DNA from: Chloroflexota bacterium
GTDB lineage: Bacteria; Chloroflexota; Anaerolineae; Anaerolineales; Villigracilaceae
Length of the DNA: 64,000 nt
Direction: 5' to 3'
NCBI GenBank assembly: GCA_016223135.1
Contig: JACRPQ010000002.1
Location: 1-64,000, forward strand
Part shown: in pieces, positions 9,340 to 17,813 of the stretch
Position numbering within the stretch: the stretch's first letter is position 1
Layout of the letters: each line of letters starts with the position of its first letter
Notes under the pieces: model-generated
Database searches by the model: none
The model's input: the letters and a program-made list of their open reading frames with translations, nothing else
What the model was told of the DNA's origin: nothing
Translations under genes and position numbers: made by a program

Positions 9340-9499
9340 AGCGGCAATCTGATTACCTTACGCTTTCAAAATTTGGACGCAGATGAACGCTGAAAACGCT
9401 GATTCTTCTTGATTTTCTTGGCGGTTGCGCTTAAACATCTGCGCTCGTCTGCGTTTTTCAGCGTCCCGAATCAAAGTGTAAGGTAATCAAAGCGGCAAT
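9340..9499. repeat. MITE-like palindrome with 9-bp target duplication, nested in another repeat
   Basis: GATTACCTTAC (9351-9361) and GTAAGGTAATC (9478-9488) are perfect terminal inverted repeats. They enclose family C arms (GGACGCAGATGAACGCTG and TTTTTCAGCGTCC). The 9-mer AGCGGCAAT occurs at 9340-9348 and 9491-9499, directly flanking the element. Around it, CACCGATAAACACAGATAAA and AATCGGTGTTCATTTATGTTT are the two arms of a second palindrome that was split by the insertion. The whole gap 9131-9548 is made of such repeats; I see no gene in it. Confidence 0.7.
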
Positions 9500-9548
9500 A
9501 TTTTCCAAGAATCGGTGTTCATTTATGTTTATGTGTAGTGAAGCCTGC

Positions 9549-12422
9549 TTAGGGTCTGAACAAACCCAGAAGATACAAGACACTGAACAGACAGCCCTTG
9601 CCGCCCGGTTCTACAGGCTCTGCCGTCTGTGTAAATGACGGGGGCGGTGGGGTATTCGTTACAGAGGCAGGGGGCGTATTCGCCACAGTGGCGGCGGCAG
9701 CGGAGGTGGGCGGCGCAGCAGGCGGCGTTGCCGTGACATGCTCCAGCCCGCTGGTATCGGGACGATAAGGCAATGCCGCAGGGAAGAGGGCGTAGGTCTT
9801 CATCTGCTGGGCGTTGATGAAATCCACCAGCCTGCCGTCGTCCACAGTTGCAATTCCCGTTGGGGTTTCAATGTGCGTCAGCAAGAGCGCCTCGGCGATG
9901 CCGCCATCGAATGACAGCGAGTGACTCTCCGTCTGTTCCGACACGTTCCAGACGCGCGCCACCAAACCGCTTTCAAGACCGTCTTCGGCTGGCTTCAATG
10001 CCCACAGCAAGGTGTGAGGGTTCTCCTGTGAAAGCAGGGAGAACGAGGCTTCAGGGTAGGCGTCGCCGCCCTGCACGCGCCCGGTCGTGAGCGGGTTTTG
10101 ATGTTCGAGCGCAAACTTCATCGCAGAGACGGCGTCATAGCCCTCGTGAGCGCGCAAGGCAAAGCGCTGGATGAAATGCTCGTCCCCGCCTTGGTCGCCC
10201 AGCACGCCGCCGCCGTTCAGGTCGTTGCCGCCCACCAGCACAGAGACCTGCGGCGTGGATGTGTCCAGCCGCTCCACCGTGCTGTTCCCGACCTTCATGA
10301 AATAGCAATCGGCATTCGAGAGCGTCACGCCTGCTCCCTCTCCGCTCACATCCACAAAGTGATTAAGCGTCAGCCAGTCGTAGCGGGCGTTGCGCGGCGA
10401 ATAATGCCCGCCCTCGGTTGTCAGCCGCGCCCGCAAAATCGCGCCGACCTCCTCGTGATGCACGTCGGGGTTTGAGAGGGCAAAGCCGAAGCCCCAGGTG
10501 GTTGTGGCGTTGAAGTTCTGCGTGATGTCGTTGCGGATTTCGATGCGCTCCACATCCCGAAACAGCGTAATCCGAGTCTCGTGCGCCAGCGGAGAATCGG
10601 CTGAGGCGAGCAGGGTGGCAGAGACGGCTCCAGCGTTTTCCAATGTCAAATTGCCGGGCGCCGCTCCGAGGTCATTGATGAAGCGTCCGTTCACCTCCGC
10701 CGCCAGTTCGCGGTTTCCGCGCGTTTTGTCAATCAGGCTGGTCAGCGCGCCGCGTCCGTCCAACGTCACTTTGTAGAAACGGTTTTCGATGACGCCGCCG
10801 CTGACGTTGATTTCGCTGGAGAACGGCTGACCCGCGCCCGCGCGAATCTCGAAGACTTTATAGCCGGCGGAGGGAACATTCTCCGCCAGGATGCGCAGCC
10901 AGCGCTTCCCCTCCTTGACGATGAACTGGCTCGGCGTTTCCCGGTCCTCCTCCACGCTGACAACGTGAACTGGCTCCGCGCCGTCGTAGGGGTAATCGGC
11001 GTAATCGGTGCGCGCCCAGCCCAGCGGGTTGAAGACGAAGAAGCGTTCGTTCGCGTCGCTCTTCTGGATCATGCCGCCCAGCGCAGCAGACGAATCTTTG
11101 AGCAATTGCTCCACGTAATCTTCGATCTCGCCGGTAATCTTCCTGGTCCATTCGATTCTCTTTTGGGTCAAACCTTCCCACGGTGCGCCCTGCCAGTCAT
11201 GCTCCCAAAACAGACCCAAATTCATCCATGCCAGATCGCGCGCCTCTTCGCGTCCTTTCATGAAGTCGTTTTGTTTGATGGAGACGAGGGAGGCGAGGCT
11301 TTCGGCTGTGCGCAGTTTTTCCACCGCGCGTTTGACCCGCGCCGAGACTTCCGCCATGCTGGCGCAGTCGAGGTCCCATTCGTTGCCGAAACTGGCGGAG
11401 AGGGAGGGGATGTCGTTTCCGTAGGTTTGCTCGAAGTCCTGGGCAAAGTCCATCTCGTTGGAGACGATGACTTTGAAGTTTTGAGTGGAGAGGGTTTTGG
11501 CGGCGGTTACGAATTCGTCGGTTTGGGTTTGCAGGTCGTCCCAGCCATGACCGAAGGCGCCGATGACTTGATAGGGGTAGCGGGCTTTGAACGCTTCGTC
11601 GGAGTCCACGTAGAGCGCCACATCCTGCGGACGCCGCGCTTCGGCGTAGCCGCCCATGCCCTGATTACCCGTGAGCATGGAGTTCCACTTCATGAGCAGG
11701 CGGCTGCCGTCCGCGCCCACCCACCAATAGATGTCGTGTTCGCGGTCCCAGGCGTCGGGGACTTTGGTGGCGCAGTCGCAGATGCCCTTCCAACTAAAGG
11801 TCGCGCCGGCGCCCGCCCAGAGCGCACCCAGCCCAAAGGGCAGGGTCTGATTTTCCATGGAGTAAGCGATGGGAAAACGCAGGTTGTGGCGGCGCTCTAG
11901 TTTGCCGGGGTAATACATGCCGCGCAGAACTGCCTCCGCCGGCGCGCCGCCCAGGCACACGCACAAGGCATTGAGCGGTATGCTGATATGTCCGCTGCGG
12001 ATGCGTTCGATGAGGCGGTTGAATTCGGCTGGCGATTTGCGCTTCTCGTACACCCACACCCAGAAACTGCCGTCGCAGTTCCAGCGGCTTTGGAATTCGG
12101 GCGGTTCGTTTTGAGTGCGGTCTGCCAGGTCGAGGTAGTAGTCGAGCATTTCCACGAAGACCCGTTCATAAGTATCCAGGTCGGCAGTCCAGAACAGGTC
12201 GGTGTGGTCGTCGGGGGCGATGTAGATGCGCTTGCCGCTGAATTCCTGCGCCAAGCCGCCGGCGCTCAGGTCGGCGAGGAACTGCGGCAAGAGCGCGCCG
12301 CTCAACAGCACCATGCCGGTTTTCATAAACTCGCGGCGGGTGAGGGAAAGGTTCCTTCCGTCGCCGGCGCGGCTGCGGCCGTATGCGCTGTTGAGGGTAA
12401 CGTGCGAGTGATGGCGGGTCAT
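9549..12422 (-). CDS. Tat-exported GH38-like (alpha-mannosidase-type) glycoside hydrolase
   Basis: 957 residues. The N terminus has a twin-arginine signal (SLTRREFMKTG, about 26-36, then a hydrophobic run), so the folded protein is exported. The mature part opens with IAPDDHTDLFWTADLDTYERV; the HTD..W (His73, Asp75) matches the zinc-binding HxD..W start of GH38 mannosidases, and an AFGHGWDD motif lies further on. A beta-rich domain follows, then a Pro/Thr/Ala-rich linker (about 895-935) and a short hydrophobic end (GCLFSVLYLLGLF) that may anchor it. Similar proteins are sometimes filed as DUF5054. The role, extracellular trimming or uptake of mannose-like glycans, is inferred. It is first of the next gene block leftward and is flanked by repeats. 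Confidence 0.75.
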   Translation of the reverse strand: MTRHHSHVTLNSAYGRSRAGDGRNLSLTRREFMKTGMVLLSGALLPQFLADLSAGGLAQEFSGKRIYIAPDDHTDLFWTADLDTYERVFVEMLDYYLDLADRTQNEPPEFQSRWNCDGSFWVWVYEKRKSPAEFNRLIERIRSGHISIPLNALCVCLGGAPAEAVLRGMYYPGKLERRHNLRFPIAYSMENQTLPFGLGALWAGAGATFSWKGICDCATKVPDAWDREHDIYWWVGADGSRLLMKWNSMLTGNQGMGGYAEARRPQDVALYVDSDEAFKARYPYQVIGAFGHGWDDLQTQTDEFVTAAKTLSTQNFKVIVSNEMDFAQDFEQTYGNDIPSLSASFGNEWDLDCASMAEVSARVKRAVEKLRTAESLASLVSIKQNDFMKGREEARDLAWMNLGLFWEHDWQGAPWEGLTQKRIEWTRKITGEIEDYVEQLLKDSSAALGGMIQKSDANERFFVFNPLGWARTDYADYPYDGAEPVHVVSVEEDRETPSQFIVKEGKRWLRILAENVPSAGYKVFEIRAGAGQPFSSEINVSGGVIENRFYKVTLDGRGALTSLIDKTRGNRELAAEVNGRFINDLGAAPGNLTLENAGAVSATLLASADSPLAHETRITLFRDVERIEIRNDITQNFNATTTWGFGFALSNPDVHHEEVGAILRARLTTEGGHYSPRNARYDWLTLNHFVDVSGEGAGVTLSNADCYFMKVGNSTVERLDTSTPQVSVLVGGNDLNGGGVLGDQGGDEHFIQRFALRAHEGYDAVSAMKFALEHQNPLTTGRVQGGDAYPEASFSLLSQENPHTLLWALKPAEDGLESGLVARVWNVSEQTESHSLSFDGGIAEALLLTHIETPTGIATVDDGRLVDFINAQQMKTYALFPAALPYRPDTSGLEHVTATPPAAPPTSAAAATVANTPPASVTNTPPPPSFTQTAEPVEPGGKGCLFSVLYLLGLFRP

Positions 12423-12463
12423 GTTGTCTCATTCTGCGCGGCGGCGCATTCAAAAATTGACTT

Positions 12464-12592
12464 CACTGTGCTCTGCTGCAAAGATTGCCTGATGTCCGTG
12501 CTTTTCTCCCTCACCCCCTGCCCCTCTCCCATATTGGGAGAGGGGGTGGGGTGAGGGCAATAGAGGCGCCAACGAATTCTTTGCAGTGGACC
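12464..12592. repeat. GC-rich palindrome CCCTCACCCC...GGGGTGAGGG inside a TGCAAAGA/TCTTTGCA repeat
   Basis: CCCTCACCCC (12508-12517) and GGGGTGAGGG (12548-12557) bound a near-perfect 50-bp palindrome. This type of repeat is seen dispersed in many unrelated bacterial genomes. It sits between the arms ACTGTGCTCTGCTGCAAAGA (from about 12465) and TTCTTTGCAGTGG. The left arm is a member of the CTGTGCTCTGTTGCAA family also found at 26521 and 35093. The region 12423-12599 has no gene. Confidence 0.6.
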
Positions 12593-12599
12593 CAAAATG

Positions 12600-14156
12600 C
12601 TAGGGGACGTATTCATACAAGTAACGGGGATACTCGAGCAAAAATCGTTTGGGGAGGGTGGAGAGCGGCGCGAAGCGGTCGCCCAAGTCTTCCTTGAGTT
12701 TGTATTGCTCCGTAAGGAATCCCAGCAGCGGGTCGTTTTCGAGCGGATAGTTCATCAAAATATAGGCGGGACCTTCCGGATGGATGACCGCTTCAAGCAA
12801 GCCGCGCGTGACCGGATGGTTATAGGTGTCCACGCCAGGAGCGCGAATGATGTCTTCCATCGGCACCCAATGCACTGCGGGATAAAATTCGTAGCCGCTT
12901 TCCAAAGGTCCAATCCACGGCGCATAGACCGGACCATCGAGCGAGTTCAGGTATTGAACCAAATCACGGTACGCTTCCGGCGCCTTGGGGGAAACAAGCA
13001 CAGATGTGGGATTGTAGAAAAGCAAGGCAAAGGATGCGCCCAGCGCCAACAGATGCACCGCCCATTTTTTCAGGGGCGCAAAATGCTCCACGGCATAGTG
13101 CAAGCCGAGTATGCCTGTGATAATGAACCATGTCGCCATCGGAATGAAGATGTTGTTGTTGGAGCCTTCGTCGAACGCGCCCATTACGCCGGTCAACATG
13201 GCAAAGGGAAGCATGAAATACCAAATGCTGACATCCCGCCATTTTTTGACCAGAAAATACAAGGAGGCAATGCCTCCCGCCGCGGCGAGCGCAAAGTAAT
13301 TTTTGACAGCATAGCCGATATAGCGTTTGAGACCGCCAAACGTGACCGCGCTCCAATGACTGGGAACGGTCAGGGTGTAATAATGGAACCAGGGACCAAA
13401 CCAGAGGGAGGGCGCGAGCGCATACAAGACGGGACCAAATAGCCCCGCCAGCGCCCAATACATCCAGGAATTCTTCAAGCCGTCGCGCCAGGTGAGATAC
13501 AAAACTCCGCCAATCGCAAAGATGGCGCCATGCTGTTTGAACCAGAACGAAACAATGAAGAGGAATACGCCCAGCAAATTCACCGCGCGGGAACGTTTCA
13601 GGTCAATAAGGTAGCATCCCAGCAGCACGGGAAACAACAGCCAGGAATCGGAATGAGCGTTATCGAGGTAGGTGTCCATGGCGCGGTATGCTGCTGTAAA
13701 CAACCCAACCGCCATGAGCGCCCACCAATTTGACGAGGTCTGCTTTTTGACCGCCGCAAAGATGACAATTTCCGCGCCGAGCATCCCCAGAACGGCGACC
13801 AGCCGCATCGTGAAAAGATTCGCGCCGAACACCCATGCGAACGGGACGGAAAAGTAGTAGTACAGCGGCGCATACGCCAGCGTGACAAAATCGGGCGAGG
13901 GTTCGACATACAATGGCAGCCCAGCCATGACCCGCTGGAGATGTTGAACGACCAGCAGTTCCATCGCCTCCAGATTGAGGGGGAAATTCAAGTGATTGAA
14001 CCACACATAGACCATGAACAACACCCAAGCCGCCGCATACACGGCTAAGAGGGTGGAGGCAAGAGCAGTCCATCTCGTTGTGCCGCGCCGCTCCCCCACA
14101 ATGTAGAGGACGGCAACGGCAGCCAGAAGCAGGAAAACCAATAATCGTTCCATCAT
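12600..14156 (-). CDS. Multispanning GT-C glycosyltransferase-like membrane protein
   Basis: About 518 residues with ten or more hydrophobic helices. The segment NLEAMELLVVQHLQRVMAGLPLY after the second helix, with its conserved acidic residue, and YAPLYYYF are typical of the first periplasmic loop in GT39/GT87-like GT-C enzymes that use polyprenyl-phosphate sugars. The soluble C-terminal part (from about 390) contains APWIGPLESGYEF. The frame extends to a TTG at 14171, but ATGs at 14156 and 14153 follow two GGAG sites, so I prefer 14156. It lies immediately after the GT-C gene at 14172 and is probably cotranscribed with it. Substrate unknown. Confidence 0.8.
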   Translation of the reverse strand: MMERLLVFLLLAAVAVLYIVGERRGTTRWTALASTLLAVYAAAWVLFMVYVWFNHLNFPLNLEAMELLVVQHLQRVMAGLPLYVEPSPDFVTLAYAPLYYYFSVPFAWVFGANLFTMRLVAVLGMLGAEIVIFAAVKKQTSSNWWALMAVGLFTAAYRAMDTYLDNAHSDSWLLFPVLLGCYLIDLKRSRAVNLLGVFLFIVSFWFKQHGAIFAIGGVLYLTWRDGLKNSWMYWALAGLFGPVLYALAPSLWFGPWFHYYTLTVPSHWSAVTFGGLKRYIGYAVKNYFALAAAGGIASLYFLVKKWRDVSIWYFMLPFAMLTGVMGAFDEGSNNNIFIPMATWFIITGILGLHYAVEHFAPLKKWAVHLLALGASFALLFYNPTSVLVSPKAPEAYRDLVQYLNSLDGPVYAPWIGPLESGYEFYPAVHWVPMEDIIRAPGVDTYNHPVTRGLLEAVIHPEGPAYILMNYPLENDPLLGFLTEQYKLKEDLGDRFAPLSTLPKRFLLEYPRYLYEYVP

Positions 14157-14171
14157 CTCTCCAATCTCCAA

Positions 14172-15782
14172 TCACTTCTCCACCCGGCGATATAAGTCAT
14201 AATCGCCGAAGGTGGCAATCAATTCGTATTGCCCTGAAAGTTCTTCATGTTCTTCCTGTTCTTCTTGTTCATCATGTTCTTTGAGTTCTTCCAGCGGATA
14301 GATCTCCGTCCACTTGGAAAATATTCCCACCAGTAGATAGGGCGGCTTTTCGGTTTGGATGAAATTATAGTGTTCCTGCACGGGTTCGCCCTCGTAATAA
14401 ACATGATCCACGGCGACAGCGAGCAGGGCATTAGGAGGGTAATGATAGTTGTGGTCGGTCAGGAAGCCCATTTCGGGCTCCCAAGTTTCGATGACAGCAT
14501 CAAGCGGGATGTTTTCATTGAGGTACGCCGCCATTTGCATGGCATAAGGCGGCGGCGGAGCGGCAATATCCAGCATGGTTTTGCACAATGGCATCACGAT
14601 GATGGCAATCAACCAGAGAGAAAGAGCAATGCGGGGCGCATTTTGCGCTTCGAACAAAGAACGGAGCCGGCCGGCGCTCCAATCAAAATGAAAACCATCG
14701 GTCAATGCCCAAAATAGACGGGCAATGAAGACGCTCGATAGGGAAAGACCGAGAAAGGCATAGCGGATCCAGCCGATGGAGGCGACGACAAACCAAACCA
14801 AATTCAAAGCCATGAGCAGAAAGAGCACGCTCCACTTTTGTCCTTCGCGGGTACGCGGCAGGGAAATCAGAAAACCGTAGAGAAAGGCGGGAAACGCAGT
14901 CCCCAAGTACACCGCCCGCGCGGTGAGTTCCTCAAAGTTGGCATCAATCTGCGTAAGGCTGAAGTTAAACGCTGCCTTCTCAGCAGAAGCGCGCAGAAGC
15001 GCAAGGTTTTCCAGGGCGGTGGAGGGTCCCAGGTATTGAAGCGTGAGCAGTTGCCAGATTCCGAAACTTGCCGCCGCTACAATGCCGGGAATAAGAAAAT
15101 TGCGATGCGTGGAGGTTTTGTAATAGAAAATATCCAACAACCACGAAAGGATGAGCGCGGGGGCAAGGAACAGCAGGTATTGGTACTTGGTGATCATCGC
15201 CAGCCCAAAGAACAAACCGATCAGCGCAAGGCGTTTCCAGTCGTTTTCGTTCCAGCGGGAGAACCACAGGTAAAGCGCAAGAAGGATAAAGAAGAAGCCT
15301 GGCACTTCACCGAGCAATTGCCGCCCATATTGGAGAAATAACACGCTGCGTGAGGAAAGCAGCAGGGCAAGCGCAATCCATGCCAGCCGTTTTCCTGCCA
15401 GGTGTTCGACCAGGCGGTAAAACATGTAGAGTGCGGCGAGCAGATAGAGCGCCATGACCAGCCGCGCCTGCAGCAAACCGATGCCGAAGAGTTTGAACGC
15501 CGCCGCAATCGGAAGCATGATGGTCGGACCGACGCCGATGGTGGGTCCATAATAGCGAAAGCCCTCGCTGCTGATGTCGGCATAGACGCCGTATTTCACG
15601 AGCGTCTTCGGGACATGCAGGTGCGAGCCTTCGTCAAACCACGGTTCGGGAAAGCGCGTTAGGTTGTGGAAAACAAGGAAATAAAGAAGCAAAAGACCCA
15701 GAATCCATAAGAGGGTCTTGCGGTTTTTAAGCAAAAACGTTTCCGCTCGATTCGGCATAAGTTTTTTCCACTGATAAGGCAT
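14172..15782 (-). CDS. GT39/ArnT-like GT-C membrane glycosyltransferase
   Basis: 536 residues with a first transmembrane helix at about 24-41, then PEPWFDEGSHLHVPKT. The Asp-Glu after helix one is the catalytic acidic motif of the PMT/ArnT superfamily. Roughly ten further helices follow, and then a soluble C-terminal part rich in Glu (EELKEHDEQEEQEEHEEL). ArnT-type enzymes transfer a sugar from undecaprenyl phosphate on the outer face of the membrane. Start ATG 15782; the ATG at 15758 is an alternative and neither has a convincing Shine-Dalgarno. A single-residue gap separates it from the Tat protein gene upstream and the GT-C gene downstream, so these form one transcription unit. Confidence 0.85.
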   Translation of the reverse strand: MPYQWKKLMPNRAETFLLKNRKTLLWILGLLLLYFLVFHNLTRFPEPWFDEGSHLHVPKTLVKYGVYADISSEGFRYYGPTIGVGPTIMLPIAAAFKLFGIGLLQARLVMALYLLAALYMFYRLVEHLAGKRLAWIALALLLSSRSVLFLQYGRQLLGEVPGFFFILLALYLWFSRWNENDWKRLALIGLFFGLAMITKYQYLLFLAPALILSWLLDIFYYKTSTHRNFLIPGIVAAASFGIWQLLTLQYLGPSTALENLALLRASAEKAAFNFSLTQIDANFEELTARAVYLGTAFPAFLYGFLISLPRTREGQKWSVLFLLMALNLVWFVVASIGWIRYAFLGLSLSSVFIARLFWALTDGFHFDWSAGRLRSLFEAQNAPRIALSLWLIAIIVMPLCKTMLDIAAPPPPYAMQMAAYLNENIPLDAVIETWEPEMGFLTDHNYHYPPNALLAVAVDHVYYEGEPVQEHYNFIQTEKPPYLLVGIFSKWTEIYPLEELKEHDEQEEQEEHEELSGQYELIATFGDYDLYRRVEK

Positions 15783-15791
15783 AGGGGAAGA

Positions 15792-17813
15792 CTACAAATA
15801 GGCTGCTTGGAAAATGTGTTCCTGCGCGCTGACGATGAACAGCGCATATTCCGCGCCGCCAAGTACGAGACGGTTGTCTGCAGGTGTGGTTACACCGTCC
15901 ACGCTCACGGAGGCGAGGGTCTTTTCGGCGTGGCGGGCGGGCAGAAGAACTGTCAGCGTGGCATCAGGTTTGTTGGGCGGGACCAGTCGAAGGGTCAGGG
16001 TGGAGGCGGCGGAGTCCCAAGTCACATCGGTAAAGGCGGTGTCGTGGCGCAGGTCGGTGAAGTCCAGCCATTCCTTCGAGGAGAGGATGGGGATGCCGCG
16101 CGCTTGGGCGTAGTCGAGTGTGTTTTCAAGGAAAATGCGGGCTTTTTCGGCAGGGTCGCCGCCCACCTGAAAAGGGTCCACGTGAAATTGCCCGCAGAGG
16201 GCGCAATAGTCGCCGTTGAGGGAGCGGTCGAGCAGGTCTTTGGCAACCTCTGCCGCCTGCTGTGCGGTGAGTTGGGGCCAGCCGCCCCAGCCCGGCACAT
16301 CCATAGGGATGAGGTGTTCGTCGGCGAATTGGGTGAGCTGCTGGTAGATGTCGAGGAGGCGTCCCTGTTCATCCACGAATTTCATCGGGCGCCCGCTGCC
16401 GGTCAGGTGACCGTTTGCCCATTCGCCGTTTTTCTTTTGCAGGGACGGACCGACATGGTAGTAATCGAGGTTCATGCGGATGCCGAGGGATGCCTGCACG
16501 CGGGCGGTCTCCGTCCAGCCGCTCCACAACACGCGGTGGGTGCGGACGGTCTGTGAAACAGGCGCATACCCCCGCCCGGTGAATTCCTTCCAGTATTCGA
16601 GCCAGCCGCCTTCGAGCGCCTCGTCCACGTAGGGATGCAGGGCAATCTCATGCCCGCGCGCGCGCCAGCCGTCCACCATCAGCGGCGTGGGCGAACCGAA
16701 TTCATATTCCATCAATTCGGAAACCAGCGGGATATGATCGGTCAGCCAAAAGCGCGCCAGACGTTCGGCGCGCCCAATATCGCTGACGACTTGCGGAGCG
16801 TAATAGACGGTGAAATGACCGCCGCGCGCCTCCACGCGGGTCAGCACGTCTTCGATGAAGTTGGCGGGGTTCATGTGCGAGTCGCCGGTGGCGATGAGCA
16901 CGGTCTTTTTGTCTGCGGGGAAGTACCACAGGCGCGGCAGGGGCATGCGGCTCAGGCGCGCCAGCAGATTGACGAACAGCCTCTGCAGTTCGTCCGCCTG
17001 GGGAATGTGAATGCGCTCGAGGTCAATCCAGCCAACGAATTTATCCACCGTGCGGACGCCCTCCAACCCGTCGTTGTCCTGGTCAATCAGTTTCGGGTTG
17101 CCCTGCCGCATGAGGGCGATGCTCTTTGCCAGGTCGAAGGCATACGACGCCGCCAGCCCTTCGCCAAAGGTATGCAGGGTGATGGCGGGATTTTCGGTCG
17201 GCGTGTCGCGGTCGGCGTAGAGCCAGGCAACGGGCTGTGCGCCTGCCAGCGTGTAAAGATGCGACTCGCCGTGAATTTGCAGGGAGGCTGGATTGATGCC
17301 CGCCGCCGCAGGATGAGCGGGATCGGTCTTGAGGTACCCCCCGATGAAGACGCCCGCGCTTCTTTCCACGCCGAAAACGGATTCCAGACCCTCCGCCGTT
17401 CTCATCCCGACGAGGCGTCCGCCGCGCGAGACGTAGGCGGCAAACATGTCTGCCTGCGATGCGTTGAGGGAGGTCTCGGTCAGGATGACGACTTCGTAAC
17501 GTTGGAGAGAATCAGGCTGAAGCGCGGAAAGATCCGCCGTGTGGAAACAGTTCACGCCCTCGGCGCGCAGGATTTCGGTGAAGTACATCCCAAACGGATT
17601 GGCGGAGTCCTTGTTCACGACCAAGAGCAGCGGCACGGAGCCGTCGAGGCTGGCAGTGTGGAAGATTTCGACATAAGGCGAGCGTCCCACCGGCGTCTCG
17701 CCGAGGGCATCGCGATAAAATTTTGCGCCCACGCCCAATGCGGCTGGTGTGATTACCGCCGCGCCGGCGCCGGCAAGTTTGAGAAAGTCTCTACGGGTAA
17801 GTGTTCGTTTCAT
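15792..17813 (-). CDS. Tat-exported polysaccharide-deacetylase-like protein with N-terminal ThuA-like domain
   Basis: 673 residues beginning MKRTLTRRDFLKLAG, a textbook twin-arginine signal. About 60-260 resembles a class-I-amidotransferase/ThuA fold (EVVILTETSLNASQADM, YVSRGGRLVGM). From about 300 there is a TIM-barrel-like part with IATGDSHMNPANFIEDVL, GHEIALHPY and RTHRVLWSG, patterned like NodB-type polysaccharide deacetylases (the GHEIALHP motif is characteristic), although the usual TFDD is replaced by TGDS. A beta-sandwich tail follows. It probably acts on extracellular glycan, removing acyl groups. ATGA overlap with the upstream sulfatase-fold gene shows coupling. Exact activity is uncertain. 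Confidence 0.75.
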   Translation of the reverse strand: MKRTLTRRDFLKLAGAGAAVITPAALGVGAKFYRDALGETPVGRSPYVEIFHTASLDGSVPLLLVVNKDSANPFGMYFTEILRAEGVNCFHTADLSALQPDSLQRYEVVILTETSLNASQADMFAAYVSRGGRLVGMRTAEGLESVFGVERSAGVFIGGYLKTDPAHPAAAGINPASLQIHGESHLYTLAGAQPVAWLYADRDTPTENPAITLHTFGEGLAASYAFDLAKSIALMRQGNPKLIDQDNDGLEGVRTVDKFVGWIDLERIHIPQADELQRLFVNLLARLSRMPLPRLWYFPADKKTVLIATGDSHMNPANFIEDVLTRVEARGGHFTVYYAPQVVSDIGRAERLARFWLTDHIPLVSELMEYEFGSPTPLMVDGWRARGHEIALHPYVDEALEGGWLEYWKEFTGRGYAPVSQTVRTHRVLWSGWTETARVQASLGIRMNLDYYHVGPSLQKKNGEWANGHLTGSGRPMKFVDEQGRLLDIYQQLTQFADEHLIPMDVPGWGGWPQLTAQQAAEVAKDLLDRSLNGDYCALCGQFHVDPFQVGGDPAEKARIFLENTLDYAQARGIPILSSKEWLDFTDLRHDTAFTDVTWDSAASTLTLRLVPPNKPDATLTVLLPARHAEKTLASVSVDGVTTPADNRLVLGGAEYALFIVSAQEHIFQAAYL

